Shown piece after piece: positions 41,798 to 43,201 of a stretch of DNA of 43,201 nucleotides. The stretch lies in the NCBI GenBank assembly GCA_025060195.1, contig JANXCQ010000009.1, positions 86,241 through 129,441 on the forward strand, given 5' to 3'. Numbering within the stretch: position 1 is the first letter of the stretch; every line of letters starts with the position of its first letter. The translations under genes and the position numbers were made by a program. The notes under the pieces are model-generated. The model had not been told where the DNA came from. It saw nothing but the letters and a program-made list of their open reading frames with translations, and ran no database searches. This stretch comes from Gemmatales bacterium (lineage in GTDB: Bacteria > Planctomycetota > Planctomycetia > Gemmatales > HRBIN36).

Positions 41798-42976
41798 TCA
41801 CTTACCCAAGGAATTGCCCAGCTTTTGGAACAACTCCAGCCATGCTAAAGTGAACTTGTCAGTCAACTCATGGGAACGCTGTAATTCCGCTGGCGTCTTT
41901 CCCCAGTAAAAACCAATCCAGCCGCTGGCATATCGCTGCGATTGGACGATGAACTGCTCCAGCTCACTTGCTTGGCAGTGTAAGGGGAACATCTCCTCAA
42001 TGACGATGGGCTTGCCAACGGCGTATTCTTCAAGACGCTTTACTGCCTCCTCAATCTCGCCGCTTTTCGGATAGATGTGCAGCGACAGGAAGTCAAGATA
42101 AGAGGCTAAGGAACGTGGGTCGAAGCCGGAGTGAAACTTGCGCCGCTCGATGTTACCGTCCAAGAGCCCGACAGTAATCAGGGTATGTGGATCGTGCCGA
42201 CGAATGGCCGACACCAGCGTCCGCACCCACTGCTCGCCGATTTCCTCTCGACGACGTCCTCGCGCATCCAGGGTAATGAACTGGACGAAACATTTGCCAC
42301 CAAATTCCGGCCCGAGCCAATTTTTTCCTCGCACCTTCCCACCTGGAATTACCGGTTCGTTCATCAGGTCATAGCACCATAACGCGGGGTGTCCCGCACA
42401 ACAGCGGGCTACCGCTTCCCAGAAACGGACCTGGATTTCCCAACGCTGTCCTTCGTCGAGGGCGTCATACCATGCGGGTACTTCTCGACGGTGATAACAG
42501 CCTAAACCCGTCAAATCCACATACAACCCTGTCTCTGCCGCCAAGTCTAGCAACTGTCGCAACTTCAATAAGGCTTTGCCGCTAGGCACATCAGGCACTG
42601 GCAGGAATCGGCTTAACTGCAAATGAATCCTTACAACATTGGCCCCCAACTGTTTCATCTCGCGAAAGTCCTGCGTTATTTTGTCCCATTCACTGTCCCA
42701 ATAATCCTCGATAAGCCGACCCTCCTCGTCATGGTCATAATTGAAACCCCAGGGAATAAACCTCCTGCCTGAGGGGCTCAGCGAAAAACCAGTTCCGTCC
42801 TTAGTGGTTACGATTCGCTCCAGGTGAGGCGGCTTATTCTTCGAGGCCTGGGGGTGAGCAGCGCCTTCCGGCACCAGCAGTCCCACCACAACAACGATGC
42901 TTGCAATGTTCAGCATTACTACGGTCCCGATATGGTTTGCTATGCTGAACGCATTGCATCGTTTCAGGGTGCCCAT
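41798..42976 (-). CDS. GH5-like (cellulase-family) glycoside hydrolase, secreted
   Basis: The protein has 392 residues. A hydrophobic N-terminal segment (MLNIASIVVVVGLLVPEGAA, from residue 21) acts as signal or anchor. A (beta/alpha)8 enzyme follows: FIPWGFNYDHDE, FREMKQLGANVVRIHL, YVDLTGLG, LWCYDLMNEPV with the likely acid/base Glu207, YLDFLSLHIYPKSG, and KPIVIEEMFPL with the likely nucleophile Glu328 (neighbour Glu327). This is the clan GH-A layout of GH5-like cellulases and mannanases. The substrate cannot be told. Starts at 42976 and 42916 are both possible; AAGGATGG lies upstream of the first. No other carbohydrate gene is near. Confidence 0.85.
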   Translation of the reverse strand: MGTLKRCNAFSIANHIGTVVMLNIASIVVVVGLLVPEGAAHPQASKNKPPHLERIVTTKDGTGFSLSPSGRRFIPWGFNYDHDEEGRLIEDYWDSEWDKITQDFREMKQLGANVVRIHLQLSRFLPVPDVPSGKALLKLRQLLDLAAETGLYVDLTGLGCYHRREVPAWYDALDEGQRWEIQVRFWEAVARCCAGHPALWCYDLMNEPVIPGGKVRGKNWLGPEFGGKCFVQFITLDARGRRREEIGEQWVRTLVSAIRRHDPHTLITVGLLDGNIERRKFHSGFDPRSLASYLDFLSLHIYPKSGEIEEAVKRLEEYAVGKPIVIEEMFPLHCQASELEQFIVQSQRYASGWIGFYWGKTPAELQRSHELTDKFTLAWLELFQKLGNSLGK

Positions 42977-43201
42977 TATTCACCATCCTTCCTGGGGGCC
43001 AAAGCTAATGAGCATGGCCGAGTTTTTGTTCACCGCCGAATCCTTGAGTCGGAGAATCAGTGCAGCCGGTTGTTGTAGCGTATTGCTACTCGGACACCTA
43101 GGGATCCTATACCGCAACTACGTCGCTTCCGCGAAGCGGTGGATGGGCACGGGGCGAGCAGGACGGAAACGCTGATACGTCAGCCAGTGGGCCGTTACAC
43201 C

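Overview
The window looks like a chromosomal segment of a planctomycete, most likely of the Gemmata-like lineage. The main pointers are a secreted proline-rich protein with a TIGR03000-type domain (a domain described from Planctomycetes), a zinc-ribbon/TM/caspase-fold protein, a TatC with a very long insert after TM1, a metal-permease/MntR fusion, a 24-residue LRR protein, and an ECF sigma/anti-sigma pair. No tRNA, rRNA, transposase or phage gene was recognised. Gene order is mosaic, with short operons on both strands.

Layout. 1-3.5 kb: an intact membrane-anchored LRR protein gene (minus), a degenerate 36-37 bp tandem array, and a decayed second copy of the LRR gene. 4.3-6.5 kb: two ABC-3 metal permeases, the second carrying an MntR/DtxR-like C-terminal domain, with no ATPase or solute-binding gene beside them. 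6.5-8.3 kb: metallophosphoesterase and FHA-STAS fusion. 8.6-10.5 kb: zinc-ribbon CPBP protease and a CoaC-type flavoprotein. 10.9-13.6 kb: histidine kinase and NtrC-family sigma-54 activator with overlapping reading frames. 13.6-16.2 kb: membrane protein, HNH protein, short MgtE-type Mg transporter. 16.4-19.0 kb: HEAT-repeat lipoprotein, HemW, small conserved-looking protein. 19.3-24.1 kb: periplasmic-binding-like protein plus orphan histidine kinase operon, convergent with a phytoene-dehydrogenase-like oxidoreductase. 24.5-26.2 kb: a stand-alone MraZ and RuvA, divergent, with two palindromes between them. 26.2-28.8 kb: a polycysteine leader ORF, serine O-acetyltransferase, TatC. 29.0-32.5 kb: SDR and a pseudo-caspase. 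33.0-35.3 kb: MaoC-like hydratase, DUF6580-like membrane protein and small ORF. 34.8-37.9 kb (minus): gcvPA, ECF sigma, anti-sigma-like, coiled-coil protein in one tight cluster. 38.3-43.0 kb: TIGR03000 protein, LVIVD-repeat beta-propeller, GH5-like hydrolase.

The strongest new signal is at 26259-26486. A 22-codon ORF with its own Shine-Dalgarno and six consecutive Cys codons lies between a TATAAT box and the serine acetyltransferase (the cysteine pathway). A short GC-rich segment at the end of the leader ORF can pair with either of two identical partners, and another predicted hairpin buries the acetyltransferase Shine-Dalgarno. This reads as a cysteine-responsive attenuator. All assignments are from reading motifs by eye; no database search or folding was run.
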